NCBI RefSeq assembly: GCF_002285285.1
Contig: NZ_NSJF01000004.1
Location: forward strand, 1-64,000
Origin: Vandammella animalimorsus
GTDB taxonomy: Bacteria > Pseudomonadota > Gammaproteobacteria > Burkholderiales > Burkholderiaceae_C
Length of the DNA stretch: 64,000 nt
Direction: 5' to 3'
The first letter of the stretch is position 1. Each line of letters begins with the position of its first letter. A program made the position numbers and the translations under genes. Of this stretch, positions 1 to 8,971 are shown in pieces. The notes beneath the pieces were generated by a model that saw nothing but the letters and a program-made list of their open reading frames with translations, did not search any database and had not been told where the DNA came from.

Positions 1-127
1 TGCGTGCTGCGTGCTGCGTGCTGCGTGCTGCGTGCTGCGTGCTGCGTGCTGCGTGCTGCGTGCTGCGTGCTGCGTGCTGCGTGCTGCGTGCTGCGTGCTG
101 CGTGCTGCGTGCTGCGTGCTGCGTGCT
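1..127. repeat. 7-bp tandem repeat at left edge
   Basis: Eighteen perfect copies of TGCGTGC plus one base fill positions 1-127, and the array runs off the left edge, so its true length is unknown. Unit length 7 is not a multiple of 3, so copy change would shift a reading frame; all frames through it stay open only because the unit has no stop, giving a meaningless 7-residue periodic peptide. Positions 128-317 downstream hold no gene that I can support. Confidence 0.95.
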
Positions 128-317
128 CCATGTGTTCATAGGGCGTCGATTGTAGCCATATGCCAATTAGTGAAACTTATGCAACAAACATGCTTCTTGG
201 CACAAGTGGCAATAAGCGACTCAGGGGGCTCGCCAAGCGCCACCAAAGCACATGGAGTACAGCCGGTCTGGCGGCACGGCCAATATCTCCACTCACCGTA
301 TAGGGCGTAGGGCGGCC

Positions 318-2831
318 TCAGGCCAATGGCGTCAGCTTGGCCACGCTCAGCAGCAGCAGCTTGGTGCCGTGGCGGGCGAAGTGGACTTTGGCCTTGCTGT
401 CGGCGCCCTGGCCTTCGATGTGCAGCACCTGGCCCTGGCCGAACTTGGCGTGAAAGACTTGCTGGCCGGCGTGCAGGCCGTGGCTGCCGGCGTTGCTGGG
501 GCTGCTGGCCGCCGCGCCGGGGCCTGGGCGATGGCGCGTGGCGGCAGGCGCCGTGGTTGACGCCGCCGTCGGCGGGGCATCCCAAGGCGCGGGCTGGCGG
601 GGCTGATGCCAGCTGCCGCTGGGGCGCGCGCCCCAGCCCAGGCTGGCCTGGGGCGTGGCGCTGCGCGGCGGGGTGAGCCAGCGCACGGCGTGCTCGGGCA
701 GCTCGTCGAGGAAGCGGCTGGGCGGGTTGTACTGTGTCTGGCCGTTGAGCATGCGCTCGCGCGCCAGGCTGAGGTACAGGCGCTTGCGCGCGCGGGTGAT
801 GGCCACGTACATCAGGCGGCGCTCTTCCTCCAGGCCATCCTGGTCGCTCAGGCTGTTGTAGTGCGGGAACAGGCCTTCTTCCATGCCGGCGATGAAGACG
901 GCGTCGAACTCCAGCCCCTTGGAGGCGTGCACGGTCATCAGTTGCACGGCGTCCTGCCCGGCCTGGGCCTGGTTGTCGCCCGCTTCGAGTGCGGCGTGGC
1001 TGAGGAAGGCAGCCAGCGGCGTAAGCGCCTCGCCAGTGTCGGCGTCGTAGAAGGACAGCGCCTGGGCATCGAGCGCGGCTGGCTGCTGCACCTGCCAGGG
1101 CGGTGGGGCATCAAACTGCAGTGGCGCATCGCCCTGCAGGCCTTGGCTGGCCGGGCTTTGGCGCAGCGGCTGGCCTTGCGCGTCCTGCGGGCGGGCGCTG
1201 CCGGCATGGCCTTCCTGCACGATGAAGCTCTCGGCGGCGTTGAGCAATTCTTCGAGGTTTTCGACGCGGTCCACGCCGTCCTTCTCGGCCTGGTAGTGGG
1301 CGATCAGGCCGCTGCGCTCGAGCATCAGCGCGATCAGCTCGCGCAGCGTCAGGCTGGCGCTGTCCTGGCGCAGTTGCTCCAGCAGCTGCGCAAAGCCGCG
1401 CAGTTTGTCGCCGCTTTTGCCCGGCAGCAGCGCCACGGCGGCGTGCAGCGCCAGGCCCTGCGGGCGTGCGGCGTCCTGCAGGGCTTCGAGCGTGCGCGCG
1501 CCGATGCCGCGCGCGGGGAAGTTGACCACGCGCAAAAAGCTGGTGTCGTCATTGGGATTCTCCAGCAGGCGCAGGTAGGCCAGCGCGTGCTTGATCTCGG
1601 CGCGCTCGAAAAAGCGCAGCCCGCCATAGATGCGGTAGGGCACGTTGGCCGCCAGCAGCGCCGATTCAAGCACGCGGCTTTGCGCGTTGCTGCGATACAG
1701 CAGCGCGATCTCGTGCCGGGCGAAGCCGTCGATCTGCATCAGCTGGCGCACTTCATCGACGATCCATTGCGCCTCGGCGCCATCGCTGGGCGCTTCGTGG
1801 ATGCGCAGCGGCTCGCCCGCGCCCTGATCCGTGCGCAGGTTCTTGCCCAGGCGCTGGCGGTTGTGCGCAATCAGCGCATTGGCCGCGTCGAGGATGTGGC
1901 TGTAGGAGCGGTAGTTCTGCTCCAGCTTGATGGGCGCGGCCACGCCGAACTCGCGCACGAAGTCGCCCATGTTGCCCACGCGCGCGCCGCGAAAGGCGTA
2001 AATGCTCTGGTCGTCATCGCCCACGGCCACCACGCTGCCAGCCTGCCCCTGGGCGGCGGCGCTGCTACCGGGCAGGCTGGCGCCAGCAATCAGGCGCAGC
2101 CACTGGTATTGCAGGCGGTTGGTGTCCTGGAACTCGTCGATCAGCACATGGCGAAAGCGCTGCTGGTAGTGCTGGCGCACGGCGGCGTTGTCACGCAGCA
2201 GCTCATAGCTGCGCAGCATCAGCTCGCCAAAGTCCACCACGCCCTCGCGCTGGCACTGCTGCTCGTACAGCGCGTACAGCTCCACGCGCTGGCGCGACTC
2301 GGCATCGCGCGCGGGCACGTCGCCGGCGCGCAGGCCCTCTTCCTTGCAGTGGTTGATGAAGGACTGCAGCTTCTTGGGCGGCTGCAGCTCGGTGTCCACG
2401 CCCTGCGCCTTGAGCAGGCGCTTGATGGCCGAGAGCTGGTCTTGCACGTCCAGGATCTGGAACTGGCGCGGCAGCCCCACGGTTTGCGCATGGGCGCGCA
2501 GCATGCGGTTGCACAGGCCGTGGAAGGTGCCAATCCACATACCGCGCACCGACACCGGCACCATGGCCGACAGGCGCGCGACCATCTCGCGCGCGGCCTT
2601 GTTGGTGAAAGTCACGGCCAGGATGCCGGCGGGCGAGACCTGGCCGGTCTGCAGCAGCCAGGCGATGCGCGTGGTCAGCACGCGCGTCTTGCCCGAGCCT
2701 GCGCCGGCCAGGATCAGGGCGTTGCCGCCGGCAAAGGTCACGGCCGCGCGCTGTTCGGGGTTCAGGCCGGCCAGCAGCGGCGCGTCGGGCGCGGGGCGGG
2801 GCATCAAGGAATCCATCTGGGGCAAGCTCAT
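318..2831 (-). CDS. uvrD: UvrD/PcrA-type DNA helicase II
   Basis: Superfamily 1A 3'-5' helicase that unwinds DNA during nucleotide excision and mismatch repair. Visible motifs: Walker A GAGSGKT (residues 43-49), Q-motif LNPEQRAAV before it, motif II DEFQDT (about 232), motif III VGDDDQSIYAFRG, motif V TVHASKGLEFDAVF and motif VI YVAITRARKRLYLS. The C-terminus carries the tudor-like tail of UvrD/PcrA (QQVFHAKFGQGQVL). At 837 residues it is longer than E. coli UvrD (720) because of low-complexity inserts near residues 250-262 and 580-630 and a Pro/Ala-rich stretch before the tail. The start at 2831 gives MSLPQMDSLM; the frame is open to 2942 and no start has a strong ribosome site. It is divergent from the iron operon. 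Confidence 0.93.
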   Translation of the reverse strand: MSLPQMDSLMPRPAPDAPLLAGLNPEQRAAVTFAGGNALILAGAGSGKTRVLTTRIAWLLQTGQVSPAGILAVTFTNKAAREMVARLSAMVPVSVRGMWIGTFHGLCNRMLRAHAQTVGLPRQFQILDVQDQLSAIKRLLKAQGVDTELQPPKKLQSFINHCKEEGLRAGDVPARDAESRQRVELYALYEQQCQREGVVDFGELMLRSYELLRDNAAVRQHYQQRFRHVLIDEFQDTNRLQYQWLRLIAGASLPGSSAAAQGQAGSVVAVGDDDQSIYAFRGARVGNMGDFVREFGVAAPIKLEQNYRSYSHILDAANALIAHNRQRLGKNLRTDQGAGEPLRIHEAPSDGAEAQWIVDEVRQLMQIDGFARHEIALLYRSNAQSRVLESALLAANVPYRIYGGLRFFERAEIKHALAYLRLLENPNDDTSFLRVVNFPARGIGARTLEALQDAARPQGLALHAAVALLPGKSGDKLRGFAQLLEQLRQDSASLTLRELIALMLERSGLIAHYQAEKDGVDRVENLEELLNAAESFIVQEGHAGSARPQDAQGQPLRQSPASQGLQGDAPLQFDAPPPWQVQQPAALDAQALSFYDADTGEALTPLAAFLSHAALEAGDNQAQAGQDAVQLMTVHASKGLEFDAVFIAGMEEGLFPHYNSLSDQDGLEEERRLMYVAITRARKRLYLSLARERMLNGQTQYNPPSRFLDELPEHAVRWLTPPRSATPQASLGWGARPSGSWHQPRQPAPWDAPPTAASTTAPAATRHRPGPGAAASSPSNAGSHGLHAGQQVFHAKFGQGQVLHIEGQGADSKAKVHFARHGTKLLLLSVAKLTPLA

Positions 2832-2990
2832 GGCCGGCGATTGTATGGCCCGGCCCTGGGCTGCCCTGCCCCCCCGCTCTCCTTGTGGCTGCAACGCATT
2901 TTCGTGCGCCATGCCAGTCGTGCGCCTGGGCCGGGTTGGCATCGACAGGAAAGCGAATGCAATCTGTTCTTATTGGCTTTGTCATCCCCG

Positions 2991-2996
2991 TAGAAT
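2991..2996 (+). promoter_or_regulatory. possible -10 element for efe operon
   Basis: TAGAAT lies 46 bases before the efeU start in the 211-bp gap between uvrD and efeU. The best -35 at an 18-bp spacing is only TTCTTA. I could not recognise a clear Fur box, although this operon is normally iron-regulated. Confidence 0.25.
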
Positions 2997-3042
2997 GCGC
3001 CGGCCACAGGCGCCATTGCCCTGCACTTCGGGAACGTTTTTC

Positions 3043-3873
3043 ATGCTTGCACCATTTCTCATCATGCTGCGCGAGGGGCTGGAGGCGGCCCTGATCGTGG
3101 GCATCATCGCCAGCTACCTGCGCCAGACGGGGCGCGCGCAATGGCTGCCCGCCATCTGGGTGGGCGTGCTGCTGGCCGTGGCCCTGTCGCTGCTGGCCGG
3201 CGCTGCCGTGCTGCTGGCCGGGCGCGAGTTCCCGCAGAAGACGCAAGAGCTGTTCGAGGCCATCGTCGGTCTGGTGGCCGTGGGCGTGCTCTCCTACATG
3301 GTGCTGTGGATGCGGCGCGCGGCGCGCTCGCTCAAGGCCGAGCTGCACGCGGGCATCGACGCCGCGCTGGATGCCAGCCGGGGCCAGAGCGGCGCCTGGG
3401 CGCTGATCGGCATGGCGTTTTTCGCCGTCGCACGCGAGGGGCTGGAATCGGTGTTCTTCCTGCTGGCCATCTTCCAGCAAAGCCCCGGCCCGGCCGCGCC
3501 GCTGGGCGCGCTGGCGGGCATTGCCGTGGCCGTGGCGCTGGGCCTGGGCATTTACTGGGGCGGCGTGCGGCTGAACCTGCACAAGTTCTTCCGCTACACC
3601 GGCATCTTCATTCTGTTCGTGGCCGCAGGCCTGCTGGCGGGCGTGCTGCGCAACCTGCACGAAGCGGGCGTGTGGAATTGGCTGCAAGCGCCGGTGTGGG
3701 ATTTAAGCCGCACCCTGCCCAATGCCAGCGTGGCGGGCACCGTGCTCTCGGGCCTGCTGGGCTACCACGAATCGCCCACCTGGGGCGAGGCGCTGGCTTG
3801 GCTGCTCTACCTCGTGCCCGCGCTGGCGCTGTTCCTGCAGCCGGTGAAAGAGGCCCAGCCCCGCTCTGCCTGA
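3043..3873 (+). CDS. efeU: EfeU ferrous iron permease (FTR1 family)
   Basis: Inner-membrane iron channel of the EfeUOB system, related to yeast Ftr1p. The two iron-binding REGLE motifs are present, at residues 10-14 (MLREGLEAAL) and 131-135 (AREGLESVFF), each inside a hydrophobic helix; about seven membrane segments are visible over 276 residues, the normal family length. The start at 3043 was chosen because the first REGLE must sit about ten residues in. First gene of a four-gene co-directional run with efeO 68 bp, efeB 68 bp and a second EfeO-like gene 65 bp further on, which fixes its role as the permease of that system. Confidence 0.93.
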   Translation: MLAPFLIMLREGLEAALIVGIIASYLRQTGRAQWLPAIWVGVLLAVALSLLAGAAVLLAGREFPQKTQELFEAIVGLVAVGVLSYMVLWMRRAARSLKAELHAGIDAALDASRGQSGAWALIGMAFFAVAREGLESVFFLLAIFQQSPGPAAPLGALAGIAVAVALGLGIYWGGVRLNLHKFFRYTGIFILFVAAGLLAGVLRNLHEAGVWNWLQAPVWDLSRTLPNASVAGTVLSGLLGYHESPTWGEALAWLLYLVPALALFLQPVKEAQPRSA

Positions 3874-3941
3874 ATCGACCACCCTGAGCCGACCCGCCTG
3901 AAGCGACCGCCCCCACCAGCCCACTTTTTTTCAAACCGCCC

Positions 3942-5162
3942 ATGCAGCCCAACGCCGCCCCTCAAACCCCGGCCAGCGCCCCTGGCCCCGGCAAATTCAT
4001 CCACGTCGCGCTGGCGCTCTCGGCCTTGCTGGTGGTGGCCGCCATCGCCGTGTTTTATTACGCCACGCGCACGGCCAAGGGGCCTGAGCGCGGCCACACG
4101 CACAAGGTCATCGTCAACGACGCCACCTGCGAGCCGGCCGACTTCACCCTGCCTGCGGGCGTGACCACGTTCGAAATCCACAACGCCTCGCGCCGCCCGC
4201 TGGAGTGGGAGATCCTCGACGGCGTGATGGTCGTGGCCGAGCGCGAGAACATCGCGCCGGGCTTTCACTCGCTGCTGACCGTCAAGCTGCGCCCTGGCAG
4301 CTTCGCCATCACCTGTGGCCTGCTGTCCAACCCGCGCGGCAGCCTCACCGTCACGCCCACCGCCTCGTCCGAGGCCGAGCGCCTGCGCCCGCCCATCGAA
4401 GCCTTCATCGGCCCGCTCTCGGAAAGCCGCGTACACCTCATCATGCAATCGGGCGCGCTGCACAAGCAGGCCCTGGCCTTGGCCGACGCCGTTGCGGCGG
4501 GCGATGTGAACGCCGCGCGCGCGCACTGGCTGCAAGCGCGTGCGGCCTACAAGCGCATTGAGGGCGTGGCCGGGCGCTTTGCCGATCTGGAAGCGCGCAT
4601 CGACCCGCAAGCCAGCTACCTGGCCCAGCGCGAGGACGACCCCGCCTTCACCGGCTTTCACCGCCTGGAAAAAGCCCTGTTCCAGCAAGGCAGCGCCGCT
4701 GGCCTGAGCAACGCAGCCCAACAGCTGGCCGCCGATGCCGATGCCCTCAAAACCCGCCTGCGCGAGCTGCAACAAAAGCCCGAGGATTTGAGCGACAGCG
4801 CCCTCTGGCTCATCCACCGCCTGCAAGAAGGCGCGTTGGCACAAGGCGAAAACCCCTACGCCCAGACTGACCTGGCCGATGTGCACGCCAACCTGGAGGG
4901 CATGGAAAAAATCGTCCTGCTCACCGGCCCACTGCTGCAAGGCGCGCGGCCCGAGCTGGCCGCCCAGGTGCAGCAGCGTTTTGCCGCCGTGCGCGCCGCG
5001 CTGCGGGCCCATCAAGTGCAGGCGCAAGGCCAAGCAGATGCCGAAGAAGACTGGCCGCCCTACGCCCAGATCACGCCCGAGCAGCGCGCCCAGCTCAGCG
5101 CCCTGCTGGGCGAGCTGGCCGATGCCATCGCCCAGATCAACCCCGCGCTGGGGCTGGAGTAA
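3942..5162 (+). CDS. efeO: EfeO iron uptake protein (cupredoxin + M75 imelysin-like)
   Basis: Periplasmic component thought to capture iron and pass it to EfeU. It has an N-terminal membrane anchor or uncleaved signal (about residues 20-41), a cupredoxin-like domain (about 52-142) and an M75/imelysin-like helical domain (about 150-400) with the HxxE motif in [10 protein letters not shown] (His240, Glu243). Length is 406 residues against about 375 for E. coli EfeO. It lies between efeU and efeB. The cupredoxin domain is expected to bind Cu or Fe; the peptidase label of the M75 family is historical and no proteolysis is implied. Confidence 0.92.
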   Translation: MQPNAAPQTPASAPGPGKFIHVALALSALLVVAAIAVFYYATRTAKGPERGHTHKVIVNDATCEPADFTLPAGVTTFEIHNASRRPLEWEILDGVMVVAERENIAPGFHSLLTVKLRPGSFAITCGLLSNPRGSLTVTPTASSEAERLRPPIEAFIGPLSESRVHLIMQSGALHKQALALADAVAAGDVNAARAHWLQARAAYKRIEGVAGRFADLEARIDPQASYLAQREDDPAFTGFHRLEKALFQQGSAAGLSNAAQQLAADADALKTRLRELQQKPEDLSDSALWLIHRLQEGALAQGENPYAQTDLADVHANLEGMEKIVLLTGPLLQGARPELAAQVQQRFAAVRAALRAHQVQAQGQADAEEDWPPYAQITPEQRAQLSALLGELADAIAQINPALGLE

Positions 5163-5230
5163 TCCGGCCATCGCCAACGGGCACGCCAGCCAGCCAGCGC
5201 ACCCATTTTTCATCCCCACGGATCCATGCC

Positions 5231-6622
5231 ATGACACGCGATACATCCCAGGCAAACCCCGACAACCCCACCCCCGGCAACGACCGCGCCACCCTGCCGC
5301 GCCGCCAAGCGCTCAAGGGCCTGGGCCTGGCCGGGCTGGTCGGACTGGGTTCGGCCGCCCTGGGCGGCTGCGCCCACCAGGCCGCCGCCAGCGCAGGCGC
5401 TGCGGCCGACCAAAAAGGCTCGGGCAAAGTCACCGATGCGCCCGTCAGCCACCGCGCCTCCCCGCAAGACCGCGTGGCCTTCTTCGGCCCGCACCAGGCG
5501 GGCATCACCACAGCGCGCCCGGCCAACGGCATGATCGCCAGCTTTGCGGCCCTGGCCGAAACGCCCGATGAGCTTGAGCGCCTGCTGCGACGCCTGACCG
5601 AGCGCGCCCTGTTCCTCACCCAGGGCGGCACGCCTCCAGAGCTGGACCCGCTGCTGCCGCCGGCCGATTCGGGCATCCTCGGCCCCGACATCGCGCCCGA
5701 TGCGCTGACCATCACCGTCTCGCTGGGCAGCTCGCTGTTTGACGATCGCCCCTGGCTGGCGCCGCACAAGCCCGTGCAGTTGCAGCGCATGACGCGCTTT
5801 CCCAACGACGCGCTGGACGCCTCGCTCTGCCACGGCGACATCAGCCTGCAAATCTGCGCCAACACGCAAGACACCACCATCCACGCCCTGCGCGACATCA
5901 TCAAACACTTGAGCGATCAGCTCGTGCCGCGCTGGAAGCAAGAAGGCAACGTCCCCGTCATCGCCCCCGGCCCCGACGGCAGCGTCGAGAGCGCGCGCAA
6001 CTTCCTGGGCTTTCGCGACGGCTCGGCCAACCCCAATGCCGACGACGACGCGCTGATGCGCCGCATCGTGTGGGTGGACAGCCAGCGCCAGCAAGAGCCG
6101 GCCTGGGCGCACGGCGGCACCTACCAGGCCGTGCGCATCATCCGCAACTTCGTCGAGCGCTGGGACCGCACCCCGCTCAACGAGCAAGAGCAAATCTTCG
6201 GCCGCACCAAGATGAGCGGCGCGCCGCTGGACCAGCGCCACGCCACCGAATTCCAGGTGCCTGACTACAGCAAAGACCCCGAGGGCGAGATCACCGCGCT
6301 GGACTCGCACATTCGCCTGGCCAACCCGCGCACGCCCGAATCGGACAAACACCTCATCCTGCGCCGCCCCTTCAACTACTCCAACGGCATCGCCAAAAAC
6401 GGCCAGCTCGACCAGGGCCTGCTGTTCATCTGCTACCAGGCCGATCTGGAGCAAGGCTTCATCGCCGTGCAGCGCAAGCTCGACGGCGAGCCGCTGGAGG
6501 AATACATCAAGCCCGTTGGCGGCGGCTACTTCTTCACCCTGCCCGGCGTGCAAGGCAACAGCGACTACCTGGGCAGCGCCCTCATCGCCGCCGTGCGTCA
6601 GGGCTCGCAAAAAGCCAGCTAA
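5231..6622 (+). CDS. efeB: EfeB deferrochelatase / DyP-type peroxidase
   Basis: Haem-containing DyP peroxidase exported by the Tat system, the third part of EfeUOB. The N-terminus has the twin-arginine signal [15 protein letters not shown] (Arg24-Arg25) with a hydrophobic stretch after it. The DyP fingerprint GFRDG is at 260-264 with the distal Asp263, and the likely proximal haem ligand is His360 in [10 protein letters not shown]. 463 residues, normal for the family. In E. coli EfeB oxidises ferrous iron or takes iron from haem; which applies here cannot be read from sequence. Confidence 0.93.
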   Translation: MTRDTSQANPDNPTPGNDRATLPRRQALKGLGLAGLVGLGSAALGGCAHQAAASAGAAADQKGSGKVTDAPVSHRASPQDRVAFFGPHQAGITTARPANGMIASFAALAETPDELERLLRRLTERALFLTQGGTPPELDPLLPPADSGILGPDIAPDALTITVSLGSSLFDDRPWLAPHKPVQLQRMTRFPNDALDASLCHGDISLQICANTQDTTIHALRDIIKHLSDQLVPRWKQEGNVPVIAPGPDGSVESARNFLGFRDGSANPNADDDALMRRIVWVDSQRQQEPAWAHGGTYQAVRIIRNFVERWDRTPLNEQEQIFGRTKMSGAPLDQRHATEFQVPDYSKDPEGEITALDSHIRLANPRTPESDKHLILRRPFNYSNGIAKNGQLDQGLLFICYQADLEQGFIAVQRKLDGEPLEEYIKPVGGGYFFTLPGVQGNSDYLGSALIAAVRQGSQKAS

Positions 6623-6687
6623 GGCCAGTTAAGGCCAAACCGTTTTTCCCCACCCCAACGGCTGCACGCCAGCCAGGAGACTTGACC

Positions 6688-7515
6688 ATGACCCTCAAAC
6701 ACCTCATCGCCACCGCCGCACTGGCCGCCCTGGCGGGCAACGTCTTCGCGCAGGCCAAGGCCGCCGCGCTCGACCTCGTGGCCCCCATTGCCGAATACAA
6801 GCTCTACGTCAGCGAGAACGTTGACCAGCTCGTCAAGGACACCAGCGCCTTCGTCGAAGCCGTCAAGGCCGGCGACATCGAAAAGGCCAAAGCCCTCTAC
6901 GCCCCCACGCGCGTGAGCTATGAAAAAGTCGAACCCATCGCCGAGCTGTTCAGCGACCTGGACGTGGCCATCGACTCGCGCGCCGACGACTACGAAGGCG
7001 CCGAGAAAGACCCCGCCTTCCCCGGTTTCCACCGCATCGAATACAGCCTGTGGGAGAAAAAAACCGCCGACGACGTCAAGCCCGTGGCCGACAAGCTGCT
7101 GGCCGACGTCAAGGAGCTGCAATCGCGCATCGCCAAGCTGACCTTCCCGCCCGAGATCGTCGTCGGCGGCGCGGCCGTGCTGATGGAAGAAGTGGCCGCC
7201 ACCAAAATCTCCGGCGAGGAAAACCGCTACAGCAAGAAAGACCTGTGGGACTTCAAGGCCAACGTCGATGGCTCCTACAAAATCGTCGAACTCGTGCGCC
7301 CGCTCATCGCCGAGAAGGAAAAAACCTTCCTGGCCGAAGTGGACAAGAACTTCAACACCGTTTTCGACATCCTGAAGAAATACGAGGCCAAGGACGGCAA
7401 GGGCTATGTCGATTACGACCAGCTCAGCGACAAAGACCGCACCGTCATGGCCGCCGCCATCAACAAGCTGGCCGAAGACCTCTCCACCCTGCGCGGCAAG
7501 CTTGGCCTGAACTGA
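6688..7515 (+). CDS. second EfeO-like M75 (imelysin) periplasmic protein, EfeM-type
   Basis: A 275-residue protein made of a signal peptide (ending near AGNVFAQA) and one M75/imelysin-like helical domain with HxxE in GFHRIEYSLW (His115, Glu118). It has no cupredoxin domain, so it matches the short EfeM form rather than full EfeO. The ATG at 6688 was preferred over TTG 6682 because AGGAGA at 6675-6680 sits 7 bp upstream. It ends the efe operon, followed by a palindrome at 7560-7583. Lysine and aspartate rich, unlike the Ala/Arg-rich neighbours. Likely an extra iron-binding partner for EfeU. Confidence 0.88.
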   Translation: MTLKHLIATAALAALAGNVFAQAKAAALDLVAPIAEYKLYVSENVDQLVKDTSAFVEAVKAGDIEKAKALYAPTRVSYEKVEPIAELFSDLDVAIDSRADDYEGAEKDPAFPGFHRIEYSLWEKKTADDVKPVADKLLADVKELQSRIAKLTFPPEIVVGGAAVLMEEVAATKISGEENRYSKKDLWDFKANVDGSYKIVELVRPLIAEKEKTFLAEVDKNFNTVFDILKKYEAKDGKGYVDYDQLSDKDRTVMAAAINKLAEDLSTLRGKLGLN

Positions 7516-7559
7516 TCCCCGCCGCCTCAGGCCGCGACTGGAGCGCCACGCCCACGGCA

Positions 7560-7583
7560 CAACGGCCCCGATCGGGGCCGTTG
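7560..7583 (+). terminator. 24-bp perfect palindrome, probable end of efe operon
   Basis: CAACGGCCCCGA and its exact complement form an uninterrupted 24-bp palindrome 44 bp after the last efe stop. No T-run follows, so it is either a weak or factor-assisted terminator or a 3' stabilising hairpin. Confidence 0.55.
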
Positions 7584-7819
7584 AAATTCTGGCCTTGACT
7601 TGGGGATGGGCTTTCAAGGCTGCCCTGCTGCAGCGCCATCGAGCTTCAGGCGCAGCACGGCCTTGGGCAGGGCGATGTAGAGGTGCTGGGCATCGGGGCT
7701 CAGCGCCCGGCCTGCCGCCCTTTTGGCGCACAATCGGCGTTTTTTCAGCCTTGCCGCTGCCAGTGACTGCCGCAGGTTCGCAGCCCGCTGGCAATGCGCC
7801 CGCTTTGCCGCCCTCCCCC
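7584..7819. other. intergenic stretch before RND adaptor
   Basis: With the palindrome, the gap 7516-7819 is 304 bp. The minus strand of 7619-7720 reads as a plausible protein C-terminus (…HLYIALPKAVLRLKLDG then stop) but no start, ribosome site or recognisable domain goes with it, so it may be the eroded end of a lost gene. A -10-like CACAAT lies at 7729-7734 without a matching -35. Confidence 0.3.
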
Positions 7820-8971
7820 ATGTCCAGCCCTGATTTCCGATCGCCATTGCGCGCCCGCAGTGCCGTTGCGGCGCTGTGCCTGATGTGTCTGCTTGCCCTG
7901 TCGCTGGCCGCCTGTTCGCGCCCCGAGGCGCCACCCCCGCCGGTGCGCGCCGTCAAGCTGTTGACGGTGGGCGAGACCGCGCAGCAGCCGCCCATTCAGT
8001 ACGCTGGCGTGGTGGCCGCGCGCAGCGAGGCCGCGCTGGGCTTTCGCGTGGCCGGCAAGCTGCTGGCGCGGCCGGTGGTGCAGGGCCAGGCGGTGCGCAA
8101 GGGCCAGCTGCTGGCGCAGCTGGATGCGACCGATTACGAGCTTTCGGCCGCGGCGGCGCAGGCCCAATTGCGCGCGGCCACTACGGAGCGCGATCTGCAA
8201 GCGGCCGATTTGCAGCGCTACCGCGAGCTGCGCGCGCAGAACTTCATCAGCGCCGCCGAGCTGGACCGGCGCAGCGCCGCGCTGAAGGCGGCGCAGTCGC
8301 GCGTCGAGCAGGCCCGCGCCCAGCTCAGCGCGCAGGGCAACCAGGCCGAGTACACGCGGCTGGTGGCCGATGCCGATGCCGTGGTCACCGCCACGCTGGC
8401 CGAACCCGGCCAGGTCGTGGCCGCCGGCACGCCGGTGGTGCGCCTGGCCCTGGATGGCGCGCGCGAGGTGCGCTTTGCCGTGCCCGAGCAGCGCCTGGCG
8501 CAGGTCAAGGTGGGGCAGGAGGTGACGGTGCGCGCCTGGGCCGATCAGCAAACGCCGCAAGCGGCGCGGGTGCGCGAGATCGCCGCCAGTGCCGATCCGG
8601 CCACGCGCACCTTTGCCGTGAAGCTGGAGATCCTCGGCGCGGCGCAGCCGCCGCTGGGCGCGACCGTCACCGTCGATTGGCCGCGCGCGGCGCAGGCGCA
8701 GCCCAGCATCCGCCTGCCCGGCACGGCCATCTGGAGCGATGAGGCCGGGCGCAGCAGCGTCTGGGTCTATGAGCCGGGCAGCAGCACCGTGCAGCGCCGC
8801 CACGTCGAGCTGGGCGAGGCCGACGGCAATCAATGGATCGTGCGCAGCGGCCTGCAAGCTGGCGAGCAGCTGGTGGCCACGGGCGCACACGTGCTGCAAG
8901 AGGGCGAGAAGGTGCGCATCTTCGAGGGGCCGGGCAGCGGCGAGCCCAGCGCAGCGGAGCCAACGCGATGA
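7820..8971 (+). CDS. RND efflux periplasmic adaptor lipoprotein (HlyD/AcrA family)
   Basis: Membrane-fusion protein linking an inner-membrane RND pump to an outer-membrane channel. The start at 7820 gives a lipoprotein signal with lipobox SLAAC (Cys32). Biotinyl-lipoyl-like halves flank a short coiled-coil hairpin (about residues 95-180, rich in Ala, Gln and Arg: AQAQLRAATTERDLQAADL), followed by beta-barrel and membrane-proximal domains. 383 residues, typical. Its stop overlaps the start of the pump gene (ATGA at 8968-8971), so the two are translationally coupled. No outer-membrane factor gene is beside it and the substrate cannot be predicted. Confidence 0.9.
   Translation: MSSPDFRSPLRARSAVAALCLMCLLALSLAACSRPEAPPPPVRAVKLLTVGETAQQPPIQYAGVVAARSEAALGFRVAGKLLARPVVQGQAVRKGQLLAQLDATDYELSAAAAQAQLRAATTERDLQAADLQRYRELRAQNFISAAELDRRSAALKAAQSRVEQARAQLSAQGNQAEYTRLVADADAVVTATLAEPGQVVAAGTPVVRLALDGAREVRFAVPEQRLAQVKVGQEVTVRAWADQQTPQAARVREIAASADPATRTFAVKLEILGAAQPPLGATVTVDWPRAAQAQPSIRLPGTAIWSDEAGRSSVWVYEPGSSTVQRRHVELGEADGNQWIVRSGLQAGEQLVATGAHVLQEGEKVRIFEGPGSGEPSAAEPTR

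Noticed and set aside
11-310. Open frame through the 7-bp repeat (CVLRAAC repeats)
   Set aside because: A repeat translation without start context or ribosome site.
606-2993. 795-codon plus-strand open frame opposite uvrD
   Set aside because: It is antisense to a gene with complete helicase motifs; such frames are common in high-GC DNA. Its product is His/Gln/Leu-rich without a domain.
7614-7934. Minus-strand frame ending HLYIALPKAVLRLKLDG
   Set aside because: Protein-like at its end only; most of it lies inside the RND adaptor gene on the other strand, and no start signal fits. Possibly a gene remnant.
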